Below are positions 1 through 8,778 of a stretch of 50,683 nucleotides of DNA, piece by piece. The stretch spans positions 1 to 50,683 of the forward strand of contig JAJFIX010000035.1 of NCBI GenBank assembly GCA_021774575.1, given 5' to 3'. The position numbers were made by a program, and so were the translations under genes. Position 1 is the stretch's first letter; each line of letters starts with the position of its first letter. Below the pieces are notes generated by a model. That model had not been told where the DNA came from. It saw nothing but the letters and a program-made list of their open reading frames with translations, and did no database searches. Source of the DNA: Alphaproteobacteria bacterium. GTDB taxonomy: Bacteria > Pseudomonadota > Alphaproteobacteria > UBA6615.

Positions 1-1383
1 CCCGACACGCGGAACCCAACCCACATCACCATCCAACGGCCCGGCGAGGATCCGGTGACCATCCCGATGCCAAGCAACAGTGAGGTCATGCGCATGCTGG
101 GTCTTGATGGCGCGGCGCTGGCCGAGGCTGGGGGCGGTGCCGTCGCTGGGCCCCAGGACCGCCTGATCCTGCTAGATCGGCGGCCGGAGGGGGTGGGGGA
201 AGAGTTGGTAACGCCGCCGGTGGCTGTGCCGGACTCAGTTCCGGAGGCGGGGACTGGCTCTGATCCCGACACGATTCTCAGTCCAGGTTTTGACCCTGGC
301 ACTGGACGAGATTTCACCCTCAACCCGGATCTTAATCCAGACCCTGATCGTGACACAATTCTTAGTCCGAACCCGGATAACGACCCCAGCTCCGATCCGG
401 GCACTGACCCAGACCCTGCTCTCCAGCCAACGCCTGACTCTGATCCGAACTTGGGACCAACTGATACGGGGGATCCAAGTGGATCGGAATTGACGGAAAA
501 CGAACGGGAAAATATTACCGAGAACCAGTCTGAGTTGGAGGTGCTGCGTCGCTTTAATGACGGCCGCAACGAGGCGAGGGTTACGGAGCTGACTTTCCTG
601 GGGGCGACTAATTTTCCAAAATTGCGACCGGATGAACTCGAGCGGCTTGCTACTATTCTTGGCCTGGGATTCGGTGCCCTAACGACCGCACAACGAACCC
701 CCACTGTATTGGCTGCTCTGTCATCGAGGCAAATAATTTCCTCTGCTATAGCAAGGGTGGGTGCTGCCGCGCTCGGGGGGCCTGTCGGGATTGCCCTTGG
801 GGTTGCTGCATTAGGTCTCGGCGTTGCGGCTTTCTTTACGCGTCGCAACGCAGGTCGCCGGAGAGAAGAGTTGGCCAACCTTGAGCACGCTTACGAGATG
901 TGGCAAGCACAAAACGATGGGAGTTTGCCAGACGGTTTTGAAATAGAGGGCCCCTTTCAAACCTTTCTCGACGGACTGTCACCGGCCGGCCAGCGGGACT
1001 ATTTCAACACCTTGATTGACGCCGGTATTATCGATCGTGATGCCCGTCTCGATCCAGGACAGGACTTGCGACCGGGCGAGGCGTTCGAGGATATGAACGA
1101 ACTGGTCATCGATTATGCGGGAAGTTTCGAAAGTGTAACGGCTCAGATCTTAAGCCAAACCATGTTTGAGCAAGTTCGATCCGAAGGCCAGTTGGGCCTT
1201 TTTCGGGGGATTCAACAGGAGCTTGAAAATTTCCGGGAGTCGATCCGCAATAGCCCGATGCTTGAGGATAAGTTTGGCGAGACCATCGATGGTAGAATAG
1301 AGCGGTTGGCTGTGGAAATTGAAAGACTTGAGATCAGGCTAGAGGTAGTTGAGGAAATTGAACGGCGTCAGAGCAGGTTATAA
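1..1383 (+). CDS. modular Asp-Pro-rich protein with hydrophobic segment, 5'-partial
   Basis: The reading frame is open from the first base of the window, so the N-terminus lies upstream; an in-frame ATG at 55 is probably not the true start. The product is not recognised. Visible parts in order: a short conserved stretch (SNSEVMRMLGLD, about 70-110) that reappears in the broken copy at 2.7 kb; a low-complexity region rich in Asp-Pro with a repeated DTILSP motif (about 256-483); a Gly/Ala/Val-rich hydrophobic stretch of about 35 residues (about 733-840) followed by basic residues; and a charged helical C-terminus that looks like a coiled coil (about 1222-1380). The hydrophobic segment suggests membrane insertion. 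It could be a surface or secreted effector or a phage-type structural protein. The convergent membrane protein gene next to it resembles colicin/immunity layouts, but that is inference only. Confidence 0.7.
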   Translation, partial: PDTRNPTHITIQRPGEDPVTIPMPSNSEVMRMLGLDGAALAEAGGGAVAGPQDRLILLDRRPEGVGEELVTPPVAVPDSVPEAGTGSDPDTILSPGFDPGTGRDFTLNPDLNPDPDRDTILSPNPDNDPSSDPGTDPDPALQPTPDSDPNLGPTDTGDPSGSELTENERENITENQSELEVLRRFNDGRNEARVTELTFLGATNFPKLRPDELERLATILGLGFGALTTAQRTPTVLAALSSRQIISSAIARVGAAALGGPVGIALGVAALGLGVAAFFTRRNAGRRREELANLEHAYEMWQAQNDGSLPDGFEIEGPFQTFLDGLSPAGQRDYFNTLIDAGIIDRDARLDPGQDLRPGEAFEDMNELVIDYAGSFESVTAQILSQTMFEQVRSEGQLGLFRGIQQELENFRESIRNSPMLEDKFGETIDGRIERLAVEIERLEIRLEVVEEIERRQSRL

Positions 1384-1469
1384 ATGGGCGCTACACAGTA
1401 AGGATATAGGTTCTTTCCCTCCTGTAGCAGTGGAACATTGCTGGAGCATTGCGCCGGATTGCCAGCCTT

Positions 1470-1958
1470 TTATGGCGGCATTCCGGCGTTATTTTTTTTG
1501 GATTTCGCCAATTTTAAGGAGGCTAATTCACAGTAGATCAAAGAAATGCCAATACCGACAAAAAAAGAAATATATATATAGCCAGATACTGACTGATCAA
1601 CAGATATTATCTCCGCAAAGGTGCCATAGATCTCATCAGTTGGGTCGCGCATCCACAAAAAGTCTAAAAGAAGATTACCGAGAAAATAATTGAGGGCCAC
1701 GCCGATAAAATCGGTCTTCCGGCCAATTCCCAAAATCGCTAACCTGACTGTGACGGCGGAGATTAGGAGCCGGGCTGTCCAATAGAAAACATCAACTTGA
1801 TATGTCTTCGTAGATAGATTCGAGACCAAAAACAAACCATCGGTCAGTAGTTTAAAGCTAAGGAGTAAAATGGCGGTGATTAAGGCCACCTTCATCAATT
1901 TCGGCCAATTCGAAAAACTTGGCCAGACCTGTTCGGGAGTTTTTTCAGTACGAAACAT
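1470..1958 (-). CDS. small integral membrane protein (about 162 aa), unknown function
   Basis: The open frame extends upstream to 2318, but its first 120 residues are antisense to the GC-rich frame at 2.1-2.7 kb and look like shadow sequence. I place the start at the ATG at 1958, directly before MFRTEKTPEQVW. From there the protein has about four hydrophobic segments (starting near KVALITAILLLSF, then FYWTARLLISAV, the LNYFLGNLLLDFLW stretch, and GYIYISFFVGIGISLIY) and a basic C-terminus. The DNA is clearly more AT-rich than its neighbours, which suggests a different origin. It is convergent with the hydrophobic-domain protein ending at 1383. No family is recognised. An immunity-type protein is one possibility. 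No strong ribosome binding site is visible, so the start is uncertain. Confidence 0.5.
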   Translation of the reverse strand: MFRTEKTPEQVWPSFSNWPKLMKVALITAILLLSFKLLTDGLFLVSNLSTKTYQVDVFYWTARLLISAVTVRLAILGIGRKTDFIGVALNYFLGNLLLDFLWMRDPTDEIYGTFAEIISVDQSVSGYIYISFFVGIGISLIYCELASLKLAKSKKNNAGMPP

Positions 1959-2025
1959 TCGGGTTTGACCATCCCATTGAAACGGATGTGGAGCAAGAGC
2001 CAAAGAAGGTATCTTCAGTATATAG

Positions 2026-2827
2026 TTGTATGATCTTGTTTCCGGCAAGAGAAATATCCTACCCACGCCGAATATCAAACTGACATCGCTCGCACCCCCA
2101 GAGCCCACCCCGGCATCAGCGTCGGCAACCCCGCCGCGCCCTCCGACCGAACGGGTCAAAAAAATGCGGGCGCTAAATAAGCAGCAGCTCCAGACCCTGC
2201 GGGCCGGCCTCGAACCCGACGTCGAAAACTTGATCATGCAAACTGTCCTGCCCGCCAAGCGGGCGGCAATTGAGGCCAGCACCGACGGCCCTAACCGCCC
2301 CGGCTTCACCGACGTCAACGACCCCTACACCCATTGCCTGCGCGAGATCGAGCGGCGCATCGACGGCACCAGTTTTGCCAATGGGGTCGACCGCGACGAT
2401 CTCACCTGCCGGGCGATCACCCAAGTCGCCTCCGAGACCGAGACGATCCGCGCCACCACCAATCCGACCGAGCGCGAGGCCATGCAGCACGCCTTGCCTC
2501 AGACGGTCATGGAGGGCTTTGTGCGCAATAAGTTCCCCGAACTGCGCCACATGGAAACCCTGCCCGGTGTGGTCATGGACCCGGCGGGCCGTCCTTTTGC
2601 GCTGGACCCAGAGATGCACGTTCGGGTTGACGTCGCCGCCGACGAGGAGGCTGGCCAAACCTCGTCAATCATCGGCGCATTTCGCAGCCGCAACCGAACT
2701 CACATCGTCAACCAATGCCCCGGCGAGGCCGGGTCTCCGCCCGACGTCAAGCAACAGCGAGGTCATGCGGATGCTCGGTCTCGATGACGCTTCACTGGCC
2801 AAGGGCGGGGGAGTGACCGAATTCTAG
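2026..2827 (+). pseudogene. frameshifted, 5'-truncated relative of the gene at the window start
   Basis: One frame is open from 2026 to 2787 with protein-like composition from about 2085 on, including LRAGLEPDVENLI and MQHALPQTVMEGF. Near its end it reads RNRTHIVNQCPGE, matching RNPTHITIQRPGE at the start of the window. A shift of frame between about 2727 and 2745 is then needed to continue into SNSEVMRMLGLDDASLAKGG, which matches SNSEVMRMLGLDGAALAEAGG at about 70-135. The frame-corrected copy stops at 2827, shortly after the shared motif, so it lacks the long C-terminal region of the first gene. Base composition changes sharply near 2085, suggesting a 5' truncation there. It could also be an intact gene with one sequencing error, but no good start is seen: the frame opens with TTG just after a stop codon. 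Confidence 0.6.
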
Positions 2828-2867
2828 GCATGGCCCCGTTTCCGATGCCGTAACCGTCAACGACACT

Positions 2868-5462
2868 TCACTCGTCGAGGAAGAAGCGTTGTCTTTGGCC
2901 TGGGGTGAAATCGCGCACGTTTCGCCGGATCTGTTCACCGGCGGAAATGGCGGTTTCGAGGTCGCCGAACACCGGGAAAATGCGGGCGGTGCCGTCGTTG
3001 GCGGCGGTGACGATGCGGGTGCCGCTGGGGTCGAAGGTGACATGGCCGACCGGTGCGGTGTGGCCGGTGAGGATGGAGAGTTGGGCGCCGGTCTGGGCCA
3101 GCCAAATGCGCGCCGTGCCGTCTTCCGATACCGTCGCTGCATAGCGGCCGTTGGGGCTGAAGGCAGCATGCCAAACTTCGCCGGCATGGCCGGTCATTAC
3201 CGCCAGCCGGTTACCCGAAATCGCATCCCATATTGCCGCAGTTCCGTCGTTTGACGCGGTGATGACGCGGCTGCCGCTCGGGTCGAAGGCAATGTGACTG
3301 AGACCCTTGGTGTGGCCAGACAGGACCGCCATCGCAGAGCCGTCGGCACCGCGCCATATGCGCCCTGTGCCGTCATTCGACGAGGTCGCAATCAGGCCAC
3401 CATCGGGGCTAATATCGATATGGCTGACATAGTCCGTGTGGCCCGACAAAACCGCAACCTGATGCCCCAAGGTGGTGTCCCACATGCGGGCTGTATTGTC
3501 CTGGGATGCGGTCAATAGCAGGGCGCCGTTCGGACTAAAGATGACATCTAGGACAGGGGCTTGATGGCCTTCATAGAGAAAAGCAAGATTGCCGCTATTG
3601 GGGTCCCACAACGCGGCCTTGCCATCGGATGAACCGCTGGCGAGCCGTTGTCCGCGGATATCGAATGCGACGGCGTTGATGCCGCCCTCGTGGCCCTGCA
3701 TGACAAAAATTTCACGCCCATCAAGGCCATTCCAGATACGCACGGTGCCGTCCTCGGACCCGGTGACGATGCGTCGTCCCTCGGGATCGAACTCGGCGTC
3801 CCAGACCGTGCCCTCGTGCCCGGTCAGGAGCGCCCCGGGACGGCCGTCGGCGGCGGTCCATAGGCTCGACGAACCATCGTAAGACGTGGTGAGAACCTGA
3901 TCCCCGGCGGGGTTGAAAAATACGTCCCGCACCGCGTCAGTGTGGCCGCGTAGCACGGCGCTCGCTTCACCGGCCGTGGCTTTCCAGATGCGCGCGGTGT
4001 TGTCGAAGGATGTGGTTATTATACGGCTGCCATCGGCGCTAAATGTTGCGCTGGCAAGTCCGGCTTCGTGGCCCCGCAGGGTGGCGATTTCGTCACCGGT
4101 TTCGGCGTCCCAAATTTTAGCCGTCCCATCGCGCGATGCGGTCAGGGCGGCCCGGCCGTCGGCGGAAAAAGCGGCGCTGGTGATGCCCTGCATATGACCG
4201 CCAAGGACATTGATCGTGCCGCCATTGGCGGCGTCCCACATGCGTGCCGTACCGTCGTCGGAGCCGGTCAGAACGATTGTTGTCGTTGGGCTGAAGGCGA
4301 CGTGCCAGATATCGTCACTATGGCCGTCTAGCACCCCGATCTCTGCGCCATCCTGGGCGCTCCAGATACGCGCCGTATCGTCGGCGGATCCGGTGACGAC
4401 GAAATCATTGTCGGGACTAAAGGCGGCCGCAAGAACCGGCCCTCGATGGCCGCGCAGAATGCCGACCGGCTCCCCGGTCAATCCATCCCAGATCCGGGCT
4501 GTGCCGTCCCCGGACGCGGTGACGATGCGCGATCCGTCGGCGCTGAAAGCGGCATCCCAGACCTGTCCGTCATGGCCGCGTAAAACCTCCATCGTTTGCC
4601 CGTTGGTGGCATTCCATAATATTGCCACGCCATCGGCGCCAGCGGTGACGATGCGGCTGCCGTCGGGGCTGAAGGCGGCTTGGTGAATGGCGTTTCTGTG
4701 GCCGCTCAAGACGCGAATTTGGCGGCCCGATGCGGCGTCCCAGAGGCGCGCCGAGGTGTCGTCGGAGACGGTCACAAAACGACTGCCGACGGGGCTGAAA
4801 AGCGCCTGCGTAACCGGTGCTTCATGGGTGTCTATGGTCCTAACCATTTGGCCGGTCACCGAATCCCAGATGCGCACAGTTGTGTCGTCGGATGCGGTGA
4901 CGACAAATGCGCCGGTCTCGGAAAAAGAGCCAGACCGCACTGTTGCCTCATGCCTTCGCAAGACGAGCTGTTCCCGGCGGAGATGAAGAGCTTGATATAG
5001 AGCGTTTTGAGCCTGGTCGATTGGCGGCGCGCCGACGCGTCCGGACAGGGCTTCGAGTGCCAGCAGGGCGCCGGTGACCGAATCGCCGTTATGGGTGAGC
5101 GTCAGTGATTGCTCTGCAAGGAAACTGGCCTTGTCTTCTGGCGACTGCAAATCGGGGCGCAATATATCCGGTTGGGCAATTGGCGCTGGGTTGGGGCCGC
5201 CAAATTGGACCGGATCGGCGGCAAAGCCCGGTTCGCCGGGCATTGGTAAATTGGGGTCTTCTTCGGCGCCGAAAAAGGGCAGGCGGTCGACAAGTGATTT
5301 CGCACCGGAGACGGCACGGCTGGCCAGAGACGGGTTGCTCGGGTCCTGCTGCGCGCATCCCGACACGGAAATCGCACAGGCGCATAGTAGAACGACACCC
5401 AAATGCCGACCGAATGGTCGTCTGTTTCGGGCCCTGTAATTTCGTAAAATATTCCGCGGCAC
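2868..5462 (-). CDS. WD40-repeat lipoprotein with 16 repeats
   Basis: About sixteen WD40 repeats of 42 residues run nearly to the C-terminus, each ending with a variant of GH and containing a D-x-T-A-R-I-W type strand; this is enough for two seven- or eight-bladed propellers. Such propellers are protein-protein interaction scaffolds. The N-terminus has a basic stretch, a hydrophobic core (GVVLLCACAISVSG) and a lipobox Cys followed by Ala, so a lipoprotein, probably outer-membrane, is predicted. The GTG at 5462 gives a signal peptide of about 35 residues. A TTG at 5543, preceded by AAGGG, would give a longer 62-residue leader, so the start is open. The C-terminal tail FTPGQRQRFFLDE resembles tails seen on other bacterial WD40 proteins. 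Partner and role are unknown. It is a lone gene, convergent with the broken gene ending at 2827. Confidence 0.85.
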   Translation of the reverse strand: MPRNILRNYRARNRRPFGRHLGVVLLCACAISVSGCAQQDPSNPSLASRAVSGAKSLVDRLPFFGAEEDPNLPMPGEPGFAADPVQFGGPNPAPIAQPDILRPDLQSPEDKASFLAEQSLTLTHNGDSVTGALLALEALSGRVGAPPIDQAQNALYQALHLRREQLVLRRHEATVRSGSFSETGAFVVTASDDTTVRIWDSVTGQMVRTIDTHEAPVTQALFSPVGSRFVTVSDDTSARLWDAASGRQIRVLSGHRNAIHQAAFSPDGSRIVTAGADGVAILWNATNGQTMEVLRGHDGQVWDAAFSADGSRIVTASGDGTARIWDGLTGEPVGILRGHRGPVLAAAFSPDNDFVVTGSADDTARIWSAQDGAEIGVLDGHSDDIWHVAFSPTTTIVLTGSDDGTARMWDAANGGTINVLGGHMQGITSAAFSADGRAALTASRDGTAKIWDAETGDEIATLRGHEAGLASATFSADGSRIITTSFDNTARIWKATAGEASAVLRGHTDAVRDVFFNPAGDQVLTTSYDGSSSLWTAADGRPGALLTGHEGTVWDAEFDPEGRRIVTGSEDGTVRIWNGLDGREIFVMQGHEGGINAVAFDIRGQRLASGSSDGKAALWDPNSGNLAFLYEGHQAPVLDVIFSPNGALLLTASQDNTARMWDTTLGHQVAVLSGHTDYVSHIDISPDGGLIATSSNDGTGRIWRGADGSAMAVLSGHTKGLSHIAFDPSGSRVITASNDGTAAIWDAISGNRLAVMTGHAGEVWHAAFSPNGRYAATVSEDGTARIWLAQTGAQLSILTGHTAPVGHVTFDPSGTRIVTAANDGTARIFPVFGDLETAISAGEQIRRNVRDFTPGQRQRFFLDE

Positions 5463-5835
5463 CGCCGAAGCCAGTTCCGTCCCACATTGCCATGTTTCAC
5501 AATGAACGCGTTGCCGCCCATTGTTGAGTCGCCAATTCGCCAAAACGTTACCCTTGTTGAGCTCGCCAGTCTTCCAGCTACATTGCTAAGTTAATTCGGC
5601 ACGAAATTATTCTATGCCAACTTGTCGCGCCGGAGCCAGTCAGCATTGCATGTTGAGGCCGTTAAGGTACTGTCCCTGGGACTCTCTGTAAAGTCGGTGA
5701 GCGCTCACGGTTGGGGCTGGAGTAATAACCGTGCGATAGTCGAACCATTCTGTTGACCCATCGGTCCGATCACCGTAAGAGGAGGCGCCCCGGCAAGGGG
5801 CCGAATGATGAACTAAATTTAGGATAGATAGACCA
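5463..5835. other. intergenic region between divergent genes
   Basis: This 373-bp gap lies between the WD40 lipoprotein and the AhpD-like gene and should hold both promoters. It contains the AAGGG that could serve a TTG start at 5543 for the lipoprotein. I see no convincing ORF, RNA gene or strong hairpin. Confidence 0.4.
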
Positions 5836-6408
5836 ATGGTAGATTTCACGATCCACACCAAGGATACCGCACCCGAAGCCTCGAAAGAATTGCTCGAGAA
5901 AATGGAAGGGGCCTACGGCTTTATTCCTAATCTGGGTGGCGTGATGGCGGAATCACCGTCGATGATCGGTTCTTTGATGGCTCTGGCGATGAATTTTGGC
6001 AAGGGATCCCTGAGCCCGGTTGAGCAGCAGGTCGTGGCAATTTCGGTGAGCGCCTATAATGGTTGCGCCTATTGCGTCGCATCTCATTCGATGGCAGCGA
6101 AAAAAGCCAGAATGAGCGACCAAGCTCTTGAAGCCGTACGGACCGGTGGTGTCATTGAGGACGCCAAACTTGAGGCTTTACACACCTTCACCAAAATCAT
6201 GGTCGAAAAGCGTGGCTGGGCGTCGGACGCTGAAGTGCAGGCAGTAATTGATGCCGGCTATACCCAGCAGAATATCCTCGACGTCAATGTTGGCATCACC
6301 ATGAAGACATTGACCAACTATACAAACCACATTGTTAAGACGCCGCTGAACGAAGCCTATGAGCCCGCCAAATGGGACACCAGCATGTATCGCGAAGCAG
6401 CCGAATAG
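5836..6408 (+). CDS. AhpD/carboxymuconolactone decarboxylase-family peroxidase-like protein
   Basis: The 190-residue protein carries the AhpD-type signature NGCAYCVASHS, with Cys77, Cys80 and His84 in CxxCxxxH spacing and a preceding Glu64. In AhpD proteins this site supports thiol-dependent peroxidase or disulfide reductase activity in the cytoplasm. The protein is all-helical in appearance and has no signal peptide. The ATG at 5836 follows a weak AGGATAG element. The gene stands alone and is followed by a good intrinsic terminator. The family also includes decarboxylases, but the CxxC pair favours a redox role. The exact substrate cannot be read from the sequence. Confidence 0.85.
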   Translation: MVDFTIHTKDTAPEASKELLEKMEGAYGFIPNLGGVMAESPSMIGSLMALAMNFGKGSLSPVEQQVVAISVSAYNGCAYCVASHSMAAKKARMSDQALEAVRTGGVIEDAKLEALHTFTKIMVEKRGWASDAEVQAVIDAGYTQQNILDVNVGITMKTLTNYTNHIVKTPLNEAYEPAKWDTSMYREAAE

Positions 6409-6430
6409 TTTTCTTGCTTCAGTTAAAATG

Positions 6431-6469
6431 AAACCGGCTTATCGGGGGCTCCGATAGGCCGGTTTTTTT
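6431..6469 (+). terminator. intrinsic terminator after the AhpD-like gene
   Basis: A stem pairs AAACCGGCTTATCGG with TCCGATAGGCCGGTT, with one mismatch or wobble, a short GGGC loop and a following T7 run. It lies 22 bp after the stop codon. Confidence 0.85.
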
Positions 6470-6505
6470 ATGTCCGCCACGCGCTAACCTAGACCACACA
6501 CTAAA

Positions 6506-6910
6506 CTAGAGATGTCCGAGTTTGAATTCCTCGCAAGATTCGCCAAGCTGGTCGAGGCCCATTTCCAAATAATCCGATAACAGCGGAATGCCGAGGAGAT
6601 AGTCTGCTGTGGGGCCGCTGCGGGCCTGGCGCGCTTGCTCGCGTGCTTCGGCAACTTCGCTTTTCTCGAAATCACCGCGGCCGATCCAGGTGAGTGCAAC
6701 CAACTCAACCTGCTCGTCTTCGTTCTGTGCGCCGATAAATTCCTTGAGTTCGTCATAGACGGCGTCGTCGTCATAATCTTCCAGCACTTCACGCATATCC
6801 TCGTCCGAAGGGTTGGATCCGGGATTAGGCTCGACAACTTCGACCTTGGCGTCGAACTCACGGGCTTTAAGCACGATAAAACAGATTTTTTCCGGCGCTA
6901 TTCTCAACAT
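6506..6910 (-). CDS. DUF3775-type protein
   Basis: A 134-residue acidic cytoplasmic protein. It looks like the DUF3775 family of small alphaproteobacterial proteins: an N-terminal segment followed by a helical domain containing YDELKEFIGAQNEDEQVELVALTW (in two parts, YDELKEFIGAQ and ELVALTWIGRGDF) and a C-terminal YLLGIPLLSDYLEMGLDQLG. The function of the family is unknown to me. The gene is monocistronic, convergent with the AhpD-like gene and divergent from the TetR operon. The family call is from recall of the sequence pattern, not a search. Confidence 0.7.
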   Translation of the reverse strand: MLRIAPEKICFIVLKAREFDAKVEVVEPNPGSNPSDEDMREVLEDYDDDAVYDELKEFIGAQNEDEQVELVALTWIGRGDFEKSEVAEAREQARQARSGPTADYLLGIPLLSDYLEMGLDQLGESCEEFKLGHL

Positions 6911-7042
6911 CGAACCTCTCCATCGGTTCTGTCCGGACGGTACTTTTCGTCCTATCCGTATCTAATTGTCGGCATTTGGTACGCGTCCCGCATTGATACA
7001 CGTCAACCACCAAGTTCCTTGACATAGCGGGGCATATTACTT

Positions 7043-7056
7043 ACTGACTAGTCAGT
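7043..7056. promoter_or_regulatory. palindromic operator candidate upstream of the TetR gene
   Basis: ACTGACTAGTCAGT is a perfect 14-bp palindrome, 34 bp before the TetR start codon. A TTGACA at 7019-7024 lies just upstream, so a bound repressor would cover the promoter core. TetR-family regulators often bind such palindromes in their own promoter, so autoregulation is likely. Confidence 0.6.
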
Positions 7057-7090
7057 CATTATAAAAACGCCCAATTGGGGGACATTTGGA

Positions 7091-7825
7091 ATGGCGCGTG
7101 CGGTTGATGTGAAAAGTGGCCGGAAGTCGGGGGCCCGCCGTGAGCAACGACTTGAGCTCCGACATGCGCCCCAAATTGGCTCCCGGCATCAACAAAGTGC
7201 GCGCGCGCGGCGCAAAGAAGCGCGGCCCGCCGAAATACTCGCGGCGGCACTGGATATTTTTGCCGCCCGAGGCTTTGCCGCCGCCAAGCTCGATGAGGTG
7301 GCCGCCAAGGCGGGGGTTAGCAAAGGCACACTCTATCTCTATTACCGGAATAAAGAGGCCCTATTCGAAGCTGTTGTGCGCGAGAAACTTGGTCCGGAAA
7401 TCGACCGAATGGAGCGAATGGTTGAGGGTTATTCGGGGTCTCCCAGTGATCTTCTCGCGATGATATTCACCCAAGTCGCAACTTTGGTGAGCCGTAAGGA
7501 AATCGCCGCCATTCCAAAAATGGTCATCGCCGAATCCGGCAATTTCCCCGATTTGGCGCAATTCTATTTTGATAATGTCATTAAGCGGGGCACGAGCATT
7601 CTCGGCCGCGTCATTGGCCGCGGTGTCGAAACCGGCGAATTCCGGGTCGTTGACGTGCCCCAGGCGGTCAAAGTTTTGATGGCGCCGATTTTGTTTTTGG
7701 CCCAGTGGCGCACGGCGTTTGAAATTCACGATGATGCGCCCTTGGATGTTAAGGCGTTTTCCCGGGCCCATGTCGATCTGGCCCTGGCGGCATTGCGGCG
7801 CCCGAACGAAGGTGAGGCGGCATGA
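7091..7825 (+). CDS. TetR/AcrR-family transcriptional regulator
   Basis: A canonical TetR N-terminal helix-turn-helix lies at about residues 45-95 (ILAAALDIFAARGF, then VAAKAGVSKGTLYLYYRNKEAL in two adjoining parts), followed by a helical ligand-binding domain. It is probably a repressor of the downstream exporter genes, since its stop overlaps the next start by 4 bp (ATGA) and a palindrome sits in its promoter. The N-terminus before the HTH is long (about 45 basic residues), so a later start is possible; the ATG at 7091 was kept because it is the first clear one. The ligand is unknown. Confidence 0.9.
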   Translation: MARAVDVKSGRKSGARREQRLELRHAPQIGSRHQQSARARRKEARPAEILAAALDIFAARGFAAAKLDEVAAKAGVSKGTLYLYYRNKEALFEAVVREKLGPEIDRMERMVEGYSGSPSDLLAMIFTQVATLVSRKEIAAIPKMVIAESGNFPDLAQFYFDNVIKRGTSILGRVIGRGVETGEFRVVDVPQAVKVLMAPILFLAQWRTAFEIHDDAPLDVKAFSRAHVDLALAALRRPNEGEAA

Positions 7826-8778
7826 CGAAATTGAGATTAGCGACGGCCCTGTTCGCGTTGACGCTGACCGCTTGCGATGATACCGAGCCTGCGTTCTATC
7901 AAGGCTATGTGGAAGGCGAATTTGTCCGGGTTGGGGTGCCCGAACCTGGCATCCTTGAAGACCTTTTTGTGACAAGAGGGCAGCTTGTCGATGTCGGTGA
8001 CATACTATTTTCCCTCGAAAGCGGACGCGAACAAGCTGCACAAGACGAAGCGGTGGCGCGGGTCGCACAAGCACAGGCCAACGTTGAAAATATTGCCAAG
8101 GGCAGTCGCGATCCCGAAATTGATATGCTGGTGGCTGAGTTAAGCGGCGCCCAGGCCGACTTGGAATTGGCGCAAATTAATCTCGGGCGGCAGCATGACC
8201 TGGCCGCGCGGAATTTTGCCAGCACTCGGTCCGTCGATGAGGCCCGGACCACTGTCGGTCGCTGGGAAGCTCGGGTAGCTGAAATTCGATCACGCATAGA
8301 ATTTGCCGAATTGGGCGGGCGAGCCGATGAGATTATCGCCACCGAGGCGGTTCTTGCCGCCGGTCAAGCCGCCCTGGCGCAAACCGATTGGCGATTGGAG
8401 CGCCGCCGGCCCCAAGCTTTAGGCGCTGCAAGAGTGCAAGATACGCTCTATCGACCCGGCGAATTTGTCCCGGCGGGCAGCCCTGTGGTCACATTACTGC
8501 CGCCAGAAAATGTGCTGGCGCGGTTTTTCGTGTCCGAAACGGTTCTCGGCGGTATCGCCCATGGCGACGCCGTGATTTTGCGCTGCGATGGCTGCCCGGC
8601 CGATATTTCCGGTCATGTCACCTTTATCTCCGGCGAGGCCGAATACACGCCCCCGGTCATTTATAGCCGCGACAGTCGGGCGAAACTCGTATTTCTGATC
8701 GAGGCCCACCCCGACGACCCGACCCAAGGACTGCGCATGCGCCCCGGTCAGCCCATCGATGTGTATCTCGTGCCATGA
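7822..8778 (+). CDS. HlyD-family periplasmic adaptor lipoprotein of ABC exporter
   Basis: A membrane-fusion protein: biotinyl-lipoyl-like halves (GILEDLFVTRGQLVDVGD near the N-terminus and YRPGEFVPAGSPVVTL later) flank a long Ala/Glu/Gln-rich coiled-coil hairpin, with a beta-barrel region at the C-terminus. The layout resembles YbhG/YhiI adaptors. The lipobox LTACDD places the lipid on Cys18; Asp at +2 is the classic inner-membrane retention signal in E. coli, which fits an adaptor linked to an inner-membrane pump. It overlaps the TetR gene and the ATPase gene by 4 bp each, so translation is probably coupled. The transported substrate is unknown. Confidence 0.9.
   Translation: MTKLRLATALFALTLTACDDTEPAFYQGYVEGEFVRVGVPEPGILEDLFVTRGQLVDVGDILFSLESGREQAAQDEAVARVAQAQANVENIAKGSRDPEIDMLVAELSGAQADLELAQINLGRQHDLAARNFASTRSVDEARTTVGRWEARVAEIRSRIEFAELGGRADEIIATEAVLAAGQAALAQTDWRLERRRPQALGAARVQDTLYRPGEFVPAGSPVVTLLPPENVLARFFVSETVLGGIAHGDAVILRCDGCPADISGHVTFISGEAEYTPPVIYSRDSRAKLVFLIEAHPDDPTQGLRMRPGQPIDVYLVP

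Noticed and set aside
1959-2318. N-terminal extension of the membrane protein gene on the minus strand
   Set aside because: The extension is antisense to the GC-rich conserved frame and has Gly/Arg/Ser shadow composition; the helical protein begins at 1958.
2889-5527. Many open frames on the plus strand opposite the WD40 gene
   Set aside because: They are shadows of the WD40 repeats and share their period.
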